Shown here piece after piece: positions 5,365 to 7,499 of a stretch of 7,499 bases of DNA. The position numbers were made by a program, and so were the translations under genes. This stretch comes from CADDYX01 sp045809925. Lineage in GTDB: Bacteria; Verrucomicrobiota; Verrucomicrobiia; Chthoniobacterales; UBA10450. The stretch covers positions 1 to 7,499 of the forward strand of contig JBJMWX010000026.1 in the NCBI GenBank assembly GCA_045809925.1, given 5' to 3'. The notes under the pieces were generated by a model that was given only the letters and a program-made list of their open reading frames with translations, ran no database searches and had not been told where the DNA came from. How positions within the stretch are numbered: the first letter of the stretch is position 1; every line of letters starts with the position of its first letter.

Positions 5365-5737
5365 GTGGAACGATGGCCAGCCCATCTACCGGCAGCTCCG
5401 CGATCGCGTTGTCCACATGATTCTCGACGGCGTCCTCAAGGAAGGTGACCCGCTCCCTTCGGTTCGCACCGTGGCCGCCGAAAACAGGGTCAATCCGCTC
5501 ACGGTCCTCAAAGCCTATCAGGAGCTGGTCGACGAGCGCCTCGTCGAGATGCGGCGCGGCCTCGGTATGTTCGTTAATAGCGGGGCGCCAGACCTTCTTC
5601 TCAAGGCTGAACGAGAAAAGTTTCTCTCGACTGAATGGCCCCGGGTCGCGGCGACGATCGAACGCCTGGGCGTCACCCAGCGAGAGCTCGAAGCGGCAAC
5701 CCGCCGCGCGGCGGAGAAATCGAAAAAGGAGCGCTGA
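5354..5737 (+). CDS. GntR-family transcriptional regulator, YtrA subfamily
   Basis: A 127-residue DNA-binding regulator. Residues about 10-76 are a GntR winged helix-turn-helix (PIYRQLRDRVV..GDPLPSVRTVAAENRVNPLTVLKAYQELVDERLVEMRRGLGMFV), with the typical P-S-V-R-x-x-A and NPxTVxKAYxxL signatures. The C-terminal part is only about 50 residues, with two predicted helices and a very basic end (EKSKKER). That matches the short YtrA subfamily, not FadR/HutC types, which carry a large ligand domain. YtrA members usually repress an ABC transporter operon that includes their own gene and are released by envelope-active antibiotics or related stress; the context fits. Translation from ATG 5354 is supported by GGGAG six bases upstream. 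The next gene starts three bases after the stop. The inducer is unknown. Confidence 0.93.
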   Translation: MSREWNDGQPIYRQLRDRVVHMILDGVLKEGDPLPSVRTVAAENRVNPLTVLKAYQELVDERLVEMRRGLGMFVNSGAPDLLLKAEREKFLSTEWPRVAATIERLGVTQRELEAATRRAAEKSKKER

Positions 5738-5740
5738 GCC

Positions 5741-6616
5741 ATGTCTTGTATCGAAGCGCGCGGTCTACGGAAGGTATTTGGCACAACCGTGGCGCTCAAT
5801 TCGCTTAACCTGAGTGTCGAGGAGGGCCGGATCCTCGGCATTATCGGGCCGAACGGCGCCGGCAAGACGACGGCGCTTAACGCGATTCTTGGCCTGACCT
5901 CCTACGAAGGCGAGCTGAAGGTCCTGAACCGCGATCCGTGGAGCGCGCGTGAAGAGCTGATGCGCGATGTCTGCTTTATCGCAGATGTCGCGGTACTTCC
6001 GCGCTGGATTCGCGTTTCCCAGCTCCTCGATTACGTCGGCGGCATCCATCCGCGGTTCGACCGCGCCAAGGCCGAAGCCTTTCTCGGCCGGACGGCAATC
6101 AAGCGCACAAGCAGAGTCCGTCACCTGTCCAAGGGCATGGTCGCTCAGCTCCACCTCGCGATCGTCATGGCGATCGATGCCAGATTGCTCGTCCTGGATG
6201 AGCCGACTCTCGGACTCGACATTCTTTATCGGAAGCAATTCTACGATTCACTCCTGAACGATTACTTCGACCACACGCGCACCATTGTAGTTACCACCCA
6301 CCAGGTCGACGAGATCCAGGACGTCCTGACCGACCTGATCTTCGTCGATCGAGGCCGGATCGTCCTCGAATGCAGCATGGAGGAATTCGACGCCCGCTTC
6401 GCCGAGGTCATGGTGACGCCGGAGCACCTCGCCGCCGCCCGCGCTCTCAATCCGATTCATGAGCGGCCGGTCTTTGGACGGAGCGTGTTGCTCTACCAGA
6501 ACGCCAGCCACGAGCAGTTGGCCAGCCTCGGTGAAGTGCGGCGGCCCAGCATTGCCGATGTCTTCGTCGCGGTGATGGGCAAGCCGAACGGCCGCCCGGA
6601 AGGAGGAAGCCGATGA
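5741..6616 (+). CDS. ABC transporter ATP-binding protein (YtrB/BcrA-like)
   Basis: A 291-residue ABC ATPase that would power the permease encoded next. The ATP site is complete in most parts: Walker A GPNGAGKTT (36-44), signature LSKGM (129-133), Walker B LLVLDEP (149-155) with catalytic Glu154, D-loop GLD (158-160), and switch His187 in TTHQVDE. The Q-loop glutamine is missing: the aligned stretch reads CFIADVAVLPRW with Asp82 at that place. This departure is shared, as far as I recall, by YtrB-like ATPases. After the nucleotide-binding domain (about residues 1-215) a C-terminal region of about 75 residues (ARFAEVMVTPEHL...RRPSIADVFVAVMG) follows. AAGGAG lies nine bases before the ATG. The stop overlaps the next start (ATGA), so translation is coupled. 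The substrate is not evident; peptide-antibiotic export or envelope-stress defence is inferred from the family. Confidence 0.95.
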   Translation: MSCIEARGLRKVFGTTVALNSLNLSVEEGRILGIIGPNGAGKTTALNAILGLTSYEGELKVLNRDPWSAREELMRDVCFIADVAVLPRWIRVSQLLDYVGGIHPRFDRAKAEAFLGRTAIKRTSRVRHLSKGMVAQLHLAIVMAIDARLLVLDEPTLGLDILYRKQFYDSLLNDYFDHTRTIVVTTHQVDEIQDVLTDLIFVDRGRIVLECSMEEFDARFAEVMVTPEHLAAARALNPIHERPVFGRSVLLYQNASHEQLASLGEVRRPSIADVFVAVMGKPNGRPEGGSR

Positions 6617-7499
6617 ATGGCGAGACTGACATGACGGCGCCGAGTGTCGCCGGCTCGGGTGCGATCGTGTCCCCTGCGACAACCAGGCCACGCCCGTTCT
6701 ACTGGTCGGTCCGGCGCGAGCTGTGGGAGAACCGTTCGATCTATGTCGCGCCGCTCATCGTCGCCGCGATCGAGATAATCGGATTTGCCATCAGCGCCGT
6801 CGGTCTGCCGGCTCGCCGCCGCGCTGTCCTGTTACTCGACCCGGCCCGGCAGCGACATGCGATCGAGCAGCCCTACGATGCCGCCGCCGGTATGATGATG
6901 CTCACTATTCTGATCGTCGGCGTCTTCTACTGCCTCGATGCGCTTCACGCCGAGCGGCGGGAGCGAAGCATTCTTTTTTGGAAATCGATGCCGGTTTCCG
7001 ACCTGACCACCGCGCTCTCGAAACTCACCGTTCCGATGATCGTGCTGCCGGTGATCGCGTTCCTCCTTTCCATCTGCGTCCACCTCGCGATCGCTTTGCT
7101 CACCTCCATTCTGCTCCTGCTGCATGCAATGAGTCCGGCCAGCACCTGGATGGCCGTGCCCTTTATCCAGAACTGGGTCGTTCTCCTCTACGGTTTGGTT
7201 GTCGTTACGCTGTGGTACGCGCCGGTCTATGGCTGGGCCATGCTTGTTTCCGCCTGGGCCCGTCGCGCAACCTTCCTTTGGGCCGTCCTACCCTTTCTCG
7301 CGGCCAGCGCTTTTGAACGAATCGCCTTCGGGACCTCCTACTTCGCTTCGCTGATTCGGCAGCGTTTGTTCGGCTTCGCCGCGGATGCTTTCGATTTTTC
7401 GGGGCGCGGCCATCCGTCGGTCGACGTCCTTTCGCAACTTACTCCCGGGCGATACCTCGGCACGCCGGGTCTCTGGCTTGGCCTGCTCCTCGCCGCGGC
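6613..7499 (+). CDS. ABC-2 type permease, 5' part (runs off right edge)
   Basis: The frame starting at ATG 6613 stays open for 295 codons to the window end without a stop. AGGAGG (6601-6606) precedes it by six bases and the start overlaps the ATPase stop. The product begins with about 28 polar residues, then FYWSVRRELWENRSIYVAPL leading into the first membrane segment (IVAAIEIIGFAISAVGL). Further hydrophobic segments follow at about residues 93-108 (MMMLTILIVGVFYCL), 140-171 (VPMIVLPVIAFLLSICVHLAIALLTSILLLL region), 187-214 (NWVVLLYGLVVVTLWYAPVYGWAML region) and 220-236 (FLWAVLPFLAASAF). The ERSILFWKSMPVSDLTTALSKL stretch after helix 2 is typical of ABC-2 permeases that contact the ATPase through a cytoplasmic loop. 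It is the membrane partner of the adjacent ATPase. The C-terminus and any further operon genes lie outside the window. Confidence 0.92.
   Translation, partial: MNGETDMTAPSVAGSGAIVSPATTRPRPFYWSVRRELWENRSIYVAPLIVAAIEIIGFAISAVGLPARRRAVLLLDPARQRHAIEQPYDAAAGMMMLTILIVGVFYCLDALHAERRERSILFWKSMPVSDLTTALSKLTVPMIVLPVIAFLLSICVHLAIALLTSILLLLHAMSPASTWMAVPFIQNWVVLLYGLVVVTLWYAPVYGWAMLVSAWARRATFLWAVLPFLAASAFERIAFGTSYFASLIRQRLFGFAADAFDFSGRGHPSVDVLSQLTPGRYLGTPGLWLGLLLAA

Noticed and set aside
5765..6691. Minus-strand frames opposite the ATPase gene (5765-6238 and 6248-6691)
   Set aside because: They are antisense to a full set of ABC motifs and contain no domains of their own.
6723..7316. 197-codon plus-strand frame inside the permease region
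   Set aside because: It is Arg/His-rich and not hydrophobic. The overlapping frame from 6613 has a strong ribosome binding site and encodes a clear ABC-2 permease.
1..7499. Search for CRISPR arrays, tRNA/rRNA genes, insertion sequences, integrase sites or known defence genes
   Set aside because: No regularly spaced direct repeats, tRNA-like cloverleafs, transposase motifs or defence-system signatures were seen. The papain-like peptidase alone is not evidence of a defence system.

Overview
The window is GC-rich, densely coded bacterial DNA. No rRNA, tRNA, CRISPR array or insertion sequence was seen. The origin is probably a Gram-negative soil-type bacterium. I lean towards Verrucomicrobiota (Chthoniobacterales-like) because of the GGCAGGCG/CGCCTGCC intergenic hairpins and the gene mix, but no phylogenetic marker is present; Acidobacteriota or a neighbouring phylum remain possible.

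Layout. (1) 2-688, plus strand: the C-terminal end of a hybrid sensor histidine kinase (ATPase domain, then a receiver domain), cut by the left edge. (2) 685-3366, minus strand: a two-gene electron-transfer module. It is read as a five-helix membrane protein with two His-x13-His helices like those of diheme cytochromes b, then a membrane-anchored decaheme c-type cytochrome. Two tandem hairpins of one repeat type lie between them. The cytochrome and kinase genes converge and overlap at their stop codons. (3) 3549-4257, plus strand: a small signal-peptide membrane protein of unknown function, then a YidD-family protein away from the usual rnpA/yidC setting. (4) 4352-5170, plus strand: a compact papain-fold (C1A) cysteine peptidase without propeptide or signal peptide. 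(5) 5354-7499, plus strand: a YtrA-type GntR repressor, a YtrB/BcrA-type ABC ATPase and an ABC-2 type permease that runs off the right edge. These form a tight operon (3-nt gap, then an ATGA overlap) behind an AT-rich promoter region with a 26-bp imperfect palindrome, the likely repressor operator.

How the genes work together. Genes 2272-3366 and 685-2142 plausibly pass electrons from the quinone pool through b hemes to a periplasmic chain of ten c hemes. The last three genes look like a self-regulated export or envelope-stress ABC system. The most notable points are the b/c redox pair, which I do not recognise as a named complex, and the layered control region before the GntR gene: operator palindrome, a small ORF overlapping the repressor start, and a GC hairpin over the ribosome binding site.
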